Assembly (NCBI RefSeq): GCF_035046485.1
Contig: NC_085137.1
Span: forward strand, 500,360,536-500,424,535
DNA: 64,000 bases
Reading direction: 5' to 3'
DNA from: Aedes albopictus
Lineage: Eukaryota; Arthropoda; Insecta; Diptera; Culicidae
A program made the translations under genes and the position numbers. The notes beneath the pieces were generated by a model that was not told where the DNA came from, did not search any database, and saw only the letters and a list, made by a program, of their open reading frames with translations. This document shows, in pieces, positions 44,571-56,734 of this stretch (the first letter of the stretch is position 1; every line of letters starts with the position of its first letter).

Positions 44571-45349
44571 AGTTTTTTACAAATTAATCCTTTCTCCAAA
44601 GGACACTTTTTACCCCAATCTCCTGCCTCCTCCGCATAACACTGACAGACATGGCCCACAACCAACAACAGGAATCTGCTCGAGACGTATTCCGCGAGCA
44701 CATGTCGTCTCGTTGTGTATCTGCCCTCAGACCTCAGCACGTTACGATGACGCGTATTGTTGGATGTCACAAGCAGTTGGTGGAACCTCACGCCACACAC
44801 ACAATAGTCAGTCAACGGGTGTTGGGGAAGCGTTAGTTTTTCGGGAAGGAGAGGTGGAGGGAGACACAATAAGAAACCGGCAAGAGAGTTGGGTGGCAGA
44901 TGGTGCGCAGTGGGGCAAAATGGGACCCAGATAAAAAAATTCTCGATCAACATAGATAGTTGGGTAGTGTCGTCTGGCTAAGAATAACGCTTGGAATCAC
45001 CAGAGTCCACGAAACAGGTGACCCCTCCTAATTCACGGTGTAATGCGGCTATATGCTTACCGTATCTAGAAATGAATGGTTAGGGAGGCCTAATAAAACC
45101 TAACCCCTAACGGTATTGCTATATGCCTTTACTGTGTTAACCGAAGAACCTTGCAGCTGGCCTTGTGTTTCTCCAAGATAATCGGCAAACCCTTGTTAAG
45201 CCTCAAGCTCGATGCTTAATAAGAATGAGGTTATGATTATATTGTATGTAAGTTCTTCTGAACATTCCAAGTAAAATAACATCTCAATGGCATATTTTGC
45301 AATCATAACTTATTTTATTATTGATGAGTTATTTGGTATTTTTGTATTT
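44571..45349. other. Unassigned stretch
   Basis: No gene recognised. Overlapping frames on both strands at 44,561-44,953 lack motifs. From ~45,240 the AATAACAT text anticipates the MITE that follows. Confidence 0.35.
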
Positions 45350-45871
45350 TGTCAGAGAGAATAACATGAGAAGATCAAATATTGCCATTAAAAATCAAAA
45401 GCTAAATGGCAAAACTTGTTATTGGTTTGTTGGGAATAAGAGCTAAAAGAACAAAAATAATAACTGACTTTGTACCGGAAAATAACTTAATAATAACTAA
45501 TTTTGTTGTTATAAGATCAAACCAAGAACAAAACATTTCTGAAGTTAAAACACAGTTTTTTTCCCAATCATAAGAACAAAATTTACAATTATGATGATCT
45601 TTTTTGAAATAACATATTTTGTACTTAATTTGTTCTCAATAACTTGATAATATCTGATTCAGTTATTTTACATTTCGAAATATGTTGTCCTTGGTTTGTT
45701 CTTATAATGATAAAATTGGTTATTATTGAGTTATTTTCCGGTACAAATTCAGTTATTATTTTTGTTCTTTTAGCTCTTATTCCCAACAAAGCAATAACAA
45801 ATTTTGCCATTCAGCTATTCATTTTTAATGGCAAAATTTGATCTTCTTTAGTTATTTTCTTCTGCCCGGGT
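45350..45871. mobile_element. Palindromic MITE, ACCCGAGCAG family
   Basis: The right end TTATTTTCTTCTGCCCGGGT is intact; the left end is decayed to GTCAGAGAGAATAACATGAG. Long arms pair: AATAAGAGCTAAAAGAACAA (left) against TTGTTCTTTTAGCTCTTATT (right, near 45,762). The AATAACA-rich interior matches the MITE around the Bel/Pao element. Confidence 0.75.
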
Positions 45872-46014
45872 AGTAATTCTCGCAAAATAACGTTTATTCA
45901 CTGTCTCGCTAGCATGTTACGATCGAAATCTTTTGTCTTTAACAATATGTATGATTCAAACGTCAAATTTTTGAGCAATGAACATATACAATAAGGTTAT
46001 TTGCATAAATGTCC

Positions 46015-46640
46015 CAAAAAGTTTAGAAATTCTTTCAAGGATTCCTTTGAAAATGTCTCCGTGGATTTACCCTGGAATTTCTTTACGAATTGCTTCAGAA
46101 ATTTCTACAGGGATCTTTTCTGAAACTCTTCAAGGGATTCCTTCATAAATTTAGAAATTCGTTGCAAGCACTTGGTAGCACTTGCAATTTTGCGTGTTGA
46201 TTTTTCACAAATCATTTCATTATTTGAGAAATTTTCCCAGGGATCACTTCAAAAATTCCTCGGGATATTTATTCAGAAATTTCTGAAAGTTCTTTCGGAA
46301 ACTTGTCCGAATATTCAATCAAAAATTCCCTCATCGATTCTTTCAAAAAATCTTCCATGAATTCATTCAGATTTTCTTTTTCAGAGATTTGTTAAGAAAT
46401 TCCTCCTATTCTACAAATTTCACAAAGAATTCTTTCAAAGCATCTTGCATAATATACTTCTGAAATACCTCCATTTTTTTTCCAAAAAAAATATTCATTA
46501 ATTTGAGTAAAAATTCCTCCAGGGATTCTTTTAAAAACTAGTACTTTAGACATTTATTCAGAAATTTAAACAAAGATTTTTTAATAAAACTTTCAGCGGT
46601 GCGTTCAGCAACTATTCCAAAGTTTTTCAGAAAATGTTTC
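46015..46640. repeat. Degenerate array, T/C-rich
   Basis: Drifting units like CAGAAATTTCTACAGGGATTC and TTTCAGAAATTCC, fading after 46,620. Confidence 0.65.
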
Positions 46641-47255
46641 AGGTTTCTTAAAAAATTGTTAGCAGTTTTATTTCTCTATGTATGTTCGATATAAACTTGT
46701 GAATATTTGCTAAATTTAATAAGCATGTATAGGGTTCTTTTATCGTTCAGGAGGAAAACAACCCTAGCAACCGGAGTAGTTGCATACTTTTAGGTCATTT
46801 CTGGCGAAAAATAACTGCAAGACAGGCAAACCAGTCCCTAGCACGGACATCAAAAAGCAGCCGTCTTGGATTAAAACCCGGTTCGAAGGGCCCATTGGGA
46901 TTAGTTTTCCTAGACAAAATTAAGCTATGAACACAGAACTAAAACTGTTAACAAAATGCAATCATCCAAACAAAACACTGCCCCAGGATTGACTGATGGA
47001 CCAAAACCAATAAATGAAACCTCGTCATCCTTTGATAGTAAATTGTTATTCCTTTGAGAATCATTTATTTTTATTTTGGGTTGTAAACATGAAATCGTGA
47101 TGTTATATATTAATGTACATTTGTAATGTTCTATTTTTCGAAATGGAAAATATAATAGAGCATTTATAGGGCTCCATTGTCGTTTGTTCGTAATTTGGTT
47201 CCCAACGTGGGCCATGAATAGTTCTATTTTTTTTATTTGTAACAAAATCTGTACC
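46641..47255. other. Unassigned stretch
   Basis: No gene recognised. 'acatttgtaatgttctattttt' near 47,116 recurs near 41,940, a short shared segment of unknown origin. Confidence 0.35.
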
Positions 47256-48115
47256 GTGGTTACTTTGGAAATTCTTCCAAGGCTTTAACCAAAAATTTCC
47301 CAGCAACTTCCGATTTCTCCAGAAATTCCACTAGGGATTCCTCCAGAAGTTTTACAATTTCTGAAAGACAATCTTGCTGGGATTTCTTCAGGGACTTTTT
47401 TAAAAAAATGTGAGAATCATTCGGGGATTTTCTGCAAGAATTCCTATAGAAACTGCCCACAAATTTTTCGAGGGGTTCTTTCAGAAAATTTCCCATGACT
47501 CCAGAAATATCTCCAGATTTTCCTCCAGAGATTTCTCTACAAATTTACCCAAGGATTACTTTGAAAAAATCTTTCACGAGTGTCTGAAAAAATCTCCCAA
47601 GGATTCTAGAAGAAATTCCTTCAAGGTCTCCTTTGGAAACTCCTCGTAGATTTGCTTGAAAAAAACCATCCATAAAATCCAGTCAGAAATTCTTTCACAA
47701 AATCTTTTAGAAATTGCTTTAGACTTTAGAATGTCTTCCATAATTTTCTCCAAAAACTTCTTAAAAACGCAGAAAGTCTTTGGATAGCTTCCAAAAATGT
47801 TGCATGGATTCCTTTAGAAAAAACTTCAAGAATTACAGTAAAAAATTCGTACGTCGATTGTTTCAAAAATCATCTACGATTTTTTTCATGAAGGAATCAG
47901 ATATTTTTCAAAGCATTCATCTAGAAAATATTCCATGCATTTTCTCACAAATACTCCATGCATTCGTCTTAGAAAATGATTCACGGATACATTAAGAATC
48001 ACAAATTCAGAACTACTTCAAAATTTTCTCAGAAGTTTTTTTAAGAGTTTTCACCAAGTATTGTTTTTAGAAATTTTACAAGCGGTTATTAAGGAAATTG
48101 CCAATTTCTTCACAT
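47256..48115. repeat. Degenerate array, T/C-rich
   Basis: Drifting CCAGAAATTCC/AAGGATTCTTT-type units. The frames at 47,260-47,649 on both strands are array products. Confidence 0.7.
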
Positions 48116-48635
48116 TCCTTTAGACTATGTTGCTATTTTTCACCAATTACTTGCTCATCAAAGCTCATCATTTGTATTTTAATCACGCGCGATTATGCCG
48201 TGCTCTGATCAACGATGAGCAGGAGCAAAGATATGGAAAGAAAAACATAATGAAAAGCGCAAACGACTATGTGAGCATCTTCGGCTCGGCCATACCGAAT
48301 GGATTGGATAGACACGGTTCGGCCCGAACGCTTGCTGTGCACACAGATAAAGCATTCGCATATACCGACACAAACGTGCACGCATACCAAGCCAACTATG
48401 TCTCGTGATGAGCATATTTTGCGATGAAAAGCACGGCTTGACTGCAAGGCGTCCGCTCGGCGGCGAAAGATAATTACCAACATCGCTGATCGGTGTCGAA
48501 CCCAATCGTGTGCTATTCGTACGAGCGGTTGCACAGATACTGCGGTGGAAAGAGACTTTTCGCTCGCTGTTGATAACGACTCAAGGCTACTCGCCTATGT
48601 TTTCACAAAATAGCAAGGTTACCTTTAGATTTTCC
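48116..48635. other. Unassigned GC-richer stretch
   Basis: Bounded by arrays on both sides, 48,185-48,560 is clearly GC-richer and open on both strands (for example 48,127-48,408 plus and 48,193-48,534 minus). The peptides are not recognised. It could be an LTR or other element fragment. Confidence 0.3.
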
Positions 48636-49210
48636 TTGATTGGAAATTACGCCGGGTATTTTTTTTTTTAGAAATTTCTCCAGGATTTCCTCCAAACCTA
48701 CCTCAAGGAAATTCATTAAAAATTGTTTTTTATTAGGAGATTTATCCATGTTTTTTTTTTCCGAAAATATCCTGTTCGCCCTTTTCAAAATAAGTTCTAA
48801 ATTGCTAAATGTCATTTTCCAAAAATAAATAAAAACAGATTTGAGTGTAGTTCGCAAACGACCAGACGCGTTTTTGTTGCTCGAATAAATCAAAGGAATT
48901 ACCGTCCGTAATCACCGTTTTAATCGTACATATCCCAAGAGATTTTGTTAGGTATTCCACTAGGAGTTTCCAGGTGTTTCTTCAGGTAATCCTCCTGGAG
49001 TTTCTTCTGAAAATCCATCAATGGATTTTTAAAATATTCTTGTTTTTTCAGGAATTCTTTCAGGAATTCGTTTAGAATTTTCTTCAGATGTTTTTTTTTT
49101 TAATTTCTTCTGAAATTTCTTCAGTGATCATCATTACAGACATCTTCAATATTCCTAGAATTACTTCCGAAATTTTAGTAGGGATTTTTTCATCTTTGGG
49201 ATCTTTGGAA
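48636..49210. repeat. Degenerate array with unassigned segments
   Basis: GGATTTCCTCCAAACC, TTCTTTCAGGAATTC and similar units at both ends, with ~200 bp of unclassified AT-rich text between. Confidence 0.5.
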
Positions 49211-49284
49211 AACCTAAGAATATCTGAGTGAATGATCTTCCGTCTGTAAAATGATGATTTCACTTGATCAAATTAGAAAGTTCT

Positions 49285-51335
49285 GTAATGCTTATTCCAT
49301 ACACTTCCTCGGATGAACCTGATGTCTTTACTTGAAGTCATGATTCTCTGGCTTCAGCTCGGAGTATTGTAACTATAGAATCTATTGAGTGGGCACTAAA
49401 TAGCTTTGCTCTTTTAAAATCTCCTGGGGCAGATGCGATTTATCCTATTTAGCTTTAGAAGGAATTTGTTTATTTCAAACATGTTTTGAAAAAAGTACTT
49501 GTTTACAGTTTTGCTACAGGGTATATTCCCAAACCCTGGCGGAATATTACTGTGAAAATTATTCCAAAAATGGGTCGAGCATCGTATGAAGAAGCAAAGA
49601 GTTTCAAACCTATTAGTTTGGCCCCTTTTCTTCTGAAATGCTTAGAACGCATTATCAATCATCACATCCACGCTATGTCTGAACCAGCAGATTATAAAAA
49701 TTGAATGTACATCGGATGTTTTTTCGCAGAACATCAGTATTCAACCTATATTTTCATTTGCAGAAGGTTTAAAAATATTCTATCGGTGAAAATTTTTCCA
49801 TACATTTTGTATGGGAGCGAAATTGGCCGAAAACGAGAATTTCATGCAAATTTGTATGAAAAACACCTAAAAAGATGAAAAAAATAAAATTTCCCCGATG
49901 AAATATTTTAAAAGTTTCTGCATATGATAATATAGCATGAATTCTGATATTCTGTGGAAAGAAACCCGATGTACATTCAATTTTTATAATCTTCTGGTTC
50001 AGACATAGCGTGCATCCGTGATGTTCATCTGACCAACGTGCCTCTTCATGTGAACCAACATGCTTACCAATCTGCAAAGTCCACTGTGACTCTTTTACGC
50101 AAACTTGTTTACGATATCGAGAACACATTCACTCAAAAGTAATCCTGCTTGGGTGTTTTCTGACTATTTTGAAAGCCGCCCGTAGTCATGATATATCTCC
50201 AATGATTTCTAATTGGATTCACCAAACGCTCAAAAATCGACATCTCTTCTCAACATTGCGTTAAGCAGCAGCAAACAGGAAATTGAGTGTTTGTGTATGC
50301 CCCCAAGGGGGAGTCTTGCCACCACTTTTGTGGAATCTCGTAGCAGATACGCTATTGAGGCAACTCAATAATAGCGGTTGTCCTACTTATGGTTTTTCCG
50401 ACGACTATCTAACATTGTTAGTCGGTATGTGCATCAGCACCCTTTTCGACCTGATGCAAAGCGATCTTCAGGTATTAAGTTGAGTGTTGGTGTCACCAAT
50501 GTGGCCTTTTGGTTAATCCAAGTAAAACACCTATTGTTCTTTTCACGAAAAGGCCAAACCGTAATGACGTCCGACCTTTGCGTCTCTTTGATTCTAAAAT
50601 CGATGTTACTGAACAGGTAAAGTACGTTGGAGTTATTCTTGATTCCAAGCTTTCCTGGGCACCTCATATTGAGGTCAGCATAAAGAAAGCTTGTATGGCC
50701 GTCGGGAAATGTCGGCGAACCTTTGATAAAAACTTGGGGTCTAAAACCCAAGTATAACAATACAACTGTTGTTCGGTCAATATTGGCCTATGGATGTCTT
50801 GTGTGGTGGCAGAAAAGCGAAGTGAGAACAATCCTATCAAAGTTAGGCCATCTCCAAAGGATGTGCTTAATGGCGATGTCTGGAGCGTTCTCTTCAACTC
50901 CCACGGCAGCGCTCGAAGTTCTCTTTGACGTTGCCTCATCTTTAACAAGAAGCACTTTCTTGCACTTACCGCATGTGATCTTACAATTGCTTGTAATTTT
51001 CCATATAGGACATTTTCCACGAAATTCCCTTCTAGGGATGAGTGGACATCTGGTTATCCGGAGAGAAATATTTCAGACGACATCGTATGATACACTGATG
51101 GCTCCCTTCTAGAGTCGAGCCGGTGCTGGTGACTACTCTCGTGAGCTAAGGCTACATCACTACATCAGTCTAACTCACTTGGTAGACACTGCACCGTTTT
51201 TTCAGGCCGAAATCTTTGCTCTTATGTGCGGAGTGCAATCAGCACTTCAGCAACACGTAATAGGCAAAGTAATATATTTCAGTGCAGATTACCAGGCTGC
51301 TATTAAAGCACTTGCTTTCATTTCTCTTATTCGGT
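49285..51335 (+). pseudogene. Jockey/LOA-like retrotransposon relic (RT plus RNase H)
   Basis: In order: an N-terminal RT segment with LKSPGADAIYP (~49,420); GYIPKPWRNITVKIIPK (~49,515); FKPISLAPFLLKCLERII (~49,605); after an inserted MITE, HVNQHAYQSAKSTVTLL (~50,050); CPQGGVLPPLLWNLVAD (~50,297); the catalytic box YGFSDDYL (50,388-50,411; FADD is usual); VKYVGVILDSKLSWAPHI (~50,620); LAYGCLVWWQKSEVRT (~50,780); then RNase H with YTDGSLLE (51,091) and FQAEIFALMCGVQSAL (~51,211). Having both RT and RNase H fits the LOA/I group; Lian of Aedes is a candidate. Many stops, frameshifts and deletions show it is dead. No endonuclease or ORF1 was found. Confidence 0.9.
49671..50010. mobile_element. 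Palindromic MITE inside the RT relic (340 bp)
   Basis: The left end CGCTATGTCTGAACCAGCAG pairs with the right end CTTCTGGTTCAGACATAGCG, and arms continue through AAAATTGAATGTACATCGG. Both flanks carry CATCC (49,664-49,669 area and 50,013-50,017), and removing the element rejoins the RT reading, so it inserted into the coding sequence. Confidence 0.85.
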
Positions 51336-52813
51336 AACAAATTTCTTCCACGATATCTGCAGTGAAATATCCTGTCGAATGAACTCTCGATCGCTGTCTT
51401 TTCGTGAAAGACAGCTCCTCACCTTCTTTTGCCCACTGTACCCTGTAAGAGACAGCGATCACGATATGGCACCACAGCCAATCCAACATTCGGCAACGAA
51501 ATCCTCAAAGCAACATCTACCTATGTAGGTATTTTTTTTCGACAACCTGGCAACACTCTGACTGCAAAAGACTGGGTTGCTAAATTCGGAAGCGCGCGCA
51601 CCAAACCGGCGGAAAAGAATGAGGCATTTTCGACTGAACGGAACGACTCCCTCCACCCAACCACCCACCGCACCAATGACGATGCTGACCCACCCACATA
51701 GTTTGGAGTTTGTCCTCCTTCTCTGCCGTCTGCAGTTGTCGTCGTCGTCCTCATCGTCATCCTCGCCGATGGCGACATTCTCGTCCCTATGCTCTTTAAC
51801 CGAATCCGCCTTCTGAAGGTTAGGAATCGATCGTCGCCGTGCTGCGTGAGATGTGGTGCTGCACACATACACACGCACAAATTGAGCAAGAAGGCCAAAA
51901 CCCTGCTCCTTGCGAGCATCCCCCCAATTGGGCGACATTGAAAACGTAAGACTTTGTCACACACCGAAAAAAAAGAACTGATGACCCGTCTAACGAGGAG
52001 AGTTCTGGGAAAGGTTCCCCCATTGCATTGGAACATCGCCGTGCAGGCAGAGCCGGGGGCTAGAGGAAAATCACAAAATACTTCCAGGAGAAAATCCTTC
52101 ACCGTGGTTCCACCACCACCACCACCACCACCATCAGAGAGATGCGGCGTGGCGGCGGTGAGGAATTGGATTTTGCTGCTCACGAACTCACGGTTAAGGC
52201 AACCACCGCCAGCAACGGAGTGGGAAAACTGTTGTACAGACTTGGCAAGCGTGTAAATGCGATAAACGATTTTCTGTTGGAATAGGTTCAATAAATATAA
52301 AATGACAGGGGTTTAAATAGAATGCGACAGGTACCTAACGGAACGCGGTTCTGCATGGTGTGGCGGAGACGGCTTTCAGATGGTGCGAAATCTAGGACAT
52401 CAGTTGGAAGAGAACGGAAACTGGATCTACGATAGTGTGTTTTTAGTTGGGAAAAGTTGGAACCATAAAATACCAGTTTAACTGCTTGCAGTTTGCAGAG
52501 CTTCAGTCGTTATGGAACTGTGTTGAAGGAGTAGGTACCAGTTAAAGGATATATTTGTTTCAATTTTCTAAAACAGATCTGGTTTTCTACTTTTTTATCG
52601 TCCCTTTCCTTCCTACGACTTTAACGACTAGGGTTTTTATCTAATTCCCGTCTAGCTAAGCACCGACCAATAATCATCGAGTTTATTCTTGTACCTCGCC
52701 TAATGTCTCATGGCCAAATTTGTATCAATTACAAATTTATAAATTAGCTTCCATATCATGTGAAAAATAATGTGAAAGAACTATAATATCCTTAGATAAA
52801 TAAGATTAAACAA
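51336..52813. other. Unassigned; GC-richer block with long open frames
   Basis: 51,560-52,250 is GC-richer with triplet runs (CGTCGTC, CACCACCACC). It is open for 256 residues on the minus strand (51,521-52,291), but also for shorter lengths in other frames and on the plus strand. The peptide includes a run of eight glycines from a triplet tract and no domain I recognise, so no gene is called. The remainder, to 52,813, holds nothing recognisable. Confidence 0.35.
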
Positions 52814-53072
52814 TTCAGGCCAAACATTTCAATAGGTCCTATCTGCATTTGAGAGGCTCTCTTTGTTCACTTTCTATTTCAATTTTTGCAATGTGATGGT
52901 ACACTTTTCAACTATTTTTGTAGGACAAATCAAAAGACGATTGTTTTGACCATCGTTCAATGCAAAGAGACAATCATTATACAAATAAACAGCTGAGATA
53001 TTAACGAAAGAGAGGGAAACCAAAGAGAGCCTCTCTTCTGCAGATAGGACCTTTAGACATGTTTGACCTGAA
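52814..53072. mobile_element. ~259-bp MITE, copy B
   Basis: The left end TTCAGGCCAAACATTTCAAT pairs with the right end ATGTTTGACCTGAA. The inner pair is CTGCATTTGAGAGGCTCTCT against AGAGAGCCTCTCTTCTGCAG. The family is shared with 19,306-19,560; this copy is the better preserved. Confidence 0.8.
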
Positions 53073-53547
53073 CTGTCCGTTGAATTATGTTTCCATATAA
53101 TCCACGTCTATTTCGGGCACAATCCGAATTCAATTCCCGGCACACCTTCCAAAGGATTCAATTTCTTTATGCTTCCATCTGATCAGCCAAATGCAAAGGA
53201 AAGTTGGAATATCTGTAATTATTAGCTATTTCACGTCTGATATGACGGGAATCAGCGCATATGACGAAGTAGATTTCCACCCTATTACGAAGTCAAGAAC
53301 GCATTTCTGGGAAACTTGCATAAGCAAACGTCATTAGAAATTGACTTGATCTTTTTTTTGAGATCAGTAACTTTTTTGATCAACGAGCAAAAACAAGGCA
53401 TTTCGGAAAACAAATGTCTTCGGCAAAGTATCCAAGAGATCAAGGATTCTACGATAGTACGAAATTGAGTACATATTTGCTCAAGTAAGCGGCTCCCAGC
53501 ATGACAAATGCTGCATTGACACATGGGCATTGCGTCAACAGCCATCC
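53073..53547. other. Unassigned stretch
   Basis: No gene recognised. ATGTCTTCGGCAAAG near 53,414 recalls the 7.1-7.7 kb repeat. Confidence 0.35.
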
Positions 53548-53668
53548 CCCAAGTAACATTTTGATGACCAATTAGTCTAGAAGAGGTTTTCAGAACCGTC
53601 ATAAAATCGAATACCTTTTATTTTGGTTTCTTCTAGTCTATTTGACTAAAAAATGTTACCTACTTGGG
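53548..53668. mobile_element. Small palindromic MITE (121 bp)
   Basis: CCCAAGTAACATTTT at the left and AAAATGTTACCTACTTGGG at the right pair, and so do TTAGTCTAGAAGAGG and CTTCTAGTCTATTTG inward. There is no coding capacity. Confidence 0.75.
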
Positions 53669-54235
53669 AGTTGGGATATCCTGTACCAACACGCTTGTGT
53701 TGTGAACAACAAACGTAGTTTCGCAATGCGTAGTGTACCTAACACAAGTTTTAACTTTCCTTGGATTGTGTGCATAGTCTTCGGAAAACTTGGCTAGGAC
53801 ATAAAGAGCTTCCCGACAGCGAACTAGCTGTTTGTTTCTGAGATTATACGTTAGGTGACGCTAGTGTGTCTTGGACGCGTAAATATTCTGTATTTCGAAA
53901 GTTTGACTACTTAGAAGAATTTTGTCTTCGTAAAAGGCAACCAAGCCCTTGTTCCATCTGATGATGCACTAGTTGATTTTAGATTTATTTTGTATAATAT
54001 TAACATTAATTCTGTTTTGAGAATTTTGTCTTCGGCTGAGTTAATCAAATTTTGGATTTTTTTTTTCCGCTAGATGGCGCAAATGAGTTTGAGATAGTCT
54101 ATGTCTATCAGGACATTAAGGACTGTCCGATGATAGCTTAGTTGATCCCACGTTTATCCCCTAAGTGAAGCGAGCGAGTCTTAAAAATTCTAAATTGCAA
54201 CTCTTGTATTCCAAGCATTAGAAAAAAACCAGATT
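53669..54235. other. Unassigned stretch with TCTTCGG/GCGCTAG motifs
   Basis: TCTTCGG occurs near 53,778 and 54,030, and 'gacgctagtgtg' and 'cgctagatggcgc' near 53,857 and 54,069. These are the same words as in the 7.1-7.7 kb tandem repeat, so this may be a diverged member. Confidence 0.4.
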
Positions 54236-54277
54236 AATCCACCTAGTGGTGATAGTGCCTTTCTCGTCAAATAAGTA

Positions 54278-54492
54278 GGGAATCGCACCACTTGGGTGGT
54301 GGCTTCTATATTCGTCTGTTTTCCACTATAACTCAGTCAAATTTGAACCAATTGACACAACTTTTGGAATGTGGTGAGATAGGTATAGTATCTACCCGTG
54401 TACAACATTTCAAGTCAATTGGTTCAAAATTGACTGAGTTATAGTGGAAAACAGACGAATATAGAAGCCACCGCCCAAGTGGCGCGATACCC
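54278..54492. mobile_element. Palindromic MITE with TA duplication (215 bp)
   Basis: GGGAATCGCACCACTTGGGT at the left pairs with the complement of GGCGCGATACCC at the right, and arms continue through CTTCTATATTCGTCTGTTTT. TA lies on each side (54,276-54,277 and 54,493-54,494). This fits the Tc1/mariner-type MITEs. Confidence 0.82.
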
Positions 54493-54494
54493 TA

Positions 54495-55248
54495 TTCATG
54501 ATATCTCCATTGACGTAGGCGGAAGTGCTCTTGAATCATAATAATACTTGATTAAGGAAAACAACCATAATATCCATTTTCGAATTGGGAAACTTTGCAT
54601 TTATTCCACAAACAAAATCAGTCCTATTAGTTGCCTGCTGATCACCTTCACTACTATTAAAGGCCGATCCATATGAATACGATAATTACAAGCTAGGTTA
54701 AGACTTTTTTCACAAGCGTCAGATCACTTTACGGTATTCAACAAAGTTTACTCTGTACACCCTAGGCTTTATATTAGATTTTCCCTACAAAACTTGATTT
54801 CCTCACGTGGGAAATGCAAAAAAAGTGAAATTACTCATAATAATCCCCCCCCCCTCATGTTTCAATCGCAATGTGGAGCGTGGGGATGCAACTAATGGCA
54901 TCCAAATTTTTCGCAGTTTATTTAGACGGGTTTGAATAAACTTTGTTCTGGGTTTGTGCGATCAATTTTTAATTTTCCCAGACGTCCCGTAACGTGGGTA
55001 GAGCTAATTAACATTTTATTTCAGGAGGATTCAGGTCAATTTCATGCATGAATCAATGCTAACCAAATATAATCATAATATTTTAATTTTCATGTAACAA
55101 AAAGGTAAGAACTTTCTATCGTATAATTAAATATCACATATATACACACCACACACATTATCACATCATATATTGGGAAAGGGAGAGACCATCAGGGCAC
55201 CCAATTGAAACGATTTGGACAGGAGCTTGGAACTGCCTCCTCTTTGAG
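54495..55248. other. Unassigned stretch
   Basis: No gene recognised. A run of ten C lies near 54,845. Confidence 0.4.
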
Positions 55249-55411
55249 CGCTGTCCATAAACTACGTAGACTCATTTTTGGCCATCTCAGATCCCCCTCC
55301 CCCCTCGTAGACTTTTGTTCATACAAAATTTTCGAGTTTTGTATGGACCATAGACTTTGACCGGATCCCCCCTCCCCCCTAAGAGTCTACGTAGTTCATG
55401 AACAGGCCCTT
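55249..55411. mobile_element. Palindromic MITE (CTACGTAGACTC arms, 163 bp)
   Basis: GCTGTCCATAAACTACGTAG at the left pairs with the complement of CTACGTAGTTCATGAACAGG at the right. Inner CCCCCTCCCCCCTCGTAGAC is duplicated as CCCCCTCCCCCCTAAGAGTC in direct order, so the palindrome is only partial at the C-rich boxes. Confidence 0.7.
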
Positions 55412-55778
55412 GTTGTTATAGTTTCGTGGATTGAGGGCGGGCTCTTCAACCCCGTCTATTGGGAGTATTCTATCAATCGAGCGCTTAATTTTGCAATTGT
55501 GCGTGAAATTTTCTTCTGGAAGGAGATTCTTTTCCATTGACACGGTTTTTGCGCAAGTGTCTCTGCTTGCGGGTCCGCATAACCCTTTTTAGCCCTTCAT
55601 ACAGGAGAATGACTGATCATTAACAACAGCACAATCTTGATCAAATCGCTTTTCAGATTATTTCAGTGCTGTAGGCAGAACAAAATATCATTATCATCAT
55701 CATTTTTTCCCATACAACGTTGATCCATCCTATTGTATATTTACAATTCAGGAATGTAGGCTTCATACAGTAAATACA
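55412..55778. other. Unassigned stretch
   Basis: Nothing recognisable; contains a short ATCATCATC run. Confidence 0.4.
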
Positions 55779-56496
55779 CATTAGGGTGGCTCAAGGTTGT
55801 ATGGCAAAACCACATGTCAAAAAGTTCGATGGGCCCCTTCTCATTTCGTTCTATATGACGCCACGATGCCCTGGTCAAATATTCAGCTAAATCCGTTAAC
55901 ATTAGGGCGATGCTAAACTCGTTGGAAGTTTGTATGGGCGTTTATATGGGAAAACATCGTTTTTTGCCGTTTTTTCTGAGGGGTTCAAAATTCCCTTAAA
56001 ACACGTAATCGATCCTATAGAAATATAGCCTGGGATATGCCGAAAAACTTTGTCGAAGACCGCAACGTGATCAGACATTTGCGAAAAAAGCTATAGCCTA
56101 GACAGTACGGGCCAATTCAATGGGATTTTATTGCTATTGTTATTCCTCTACATGTTGAATGTTAAGCACCACCAGATGGTCTGCATGTAATACATTTTCT
56201 CACAAGCTTCGGATGACTTTGCGGTCTTCGACAAAGTTTTTCAGCACATGTGAGACTATAGTTCTATATAATCGGTAATGTGTTTTAAGTAAAAATAATG
56301 CCTCTCATGAGAAAAATGCTAAAAACGATGTTTTTCCATATAAACTCCCATACAAACTTCAAATGAGTTTTTTACCGCCCAAATGTTAACGGATTTAGTT
56401 GAAAATTTGACCAGAGCATCGTGTCGTCATATAGAACGAAATGAAAAGGGCGCCCATCGAACTTTATGACATGTGGTATTTTGAGCCACGCTAATG
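55779..56496. mobile_element. Long palindromic MITE (718 bp)
   Basis: The left end CATTAGGGTGGCTCAA pairs with the right end TTGAGCCACGCTAATG. Arms of ~330 bp include AAATCCGTTAACATT against AATGTTAACGGATTT and matching 'atagaacgaaatga' segments. There is no coding capacity. Confidence 0.85.
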
Positions 56497-56539
56497 CACA
56501 TGTATTAAGCATGATCATTGATCATGAGGGTGACGCGTT

Positions 56540-56712
56540 TAACTCCTGGTCGGTCCAGGATATTTTCGAAATTACTTGACTGCCTTAGGCATAGAGCATC
56601 TTCGTGCCTGCCACACGATGTACATATGCAAAATAGTCATTGGCAGAGAAAGCTCTCAGTTAATAACTGTGAAAGTGTTCATAGAACACTAATCTGATAA
56701 GCAGGTTTTGTG
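56540..56712 (+). mobile_element. Feilai-like SINE, head-truncated
   Basis: TCCTGGTCGGTCCAGGATAT, GGCATAGAGCATCTTCGTGC, CTCTCAGTTAATAACTGTG and TAGAACACTAA appear in order, the body of a very common Aedes tRNA-related SINE as I remember it. The A-box part and the A-rich tail are missing. Confidence 0.75.
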
Positions 56713-56734
56713 CTAGCTTGAAGTATGTAACCAT

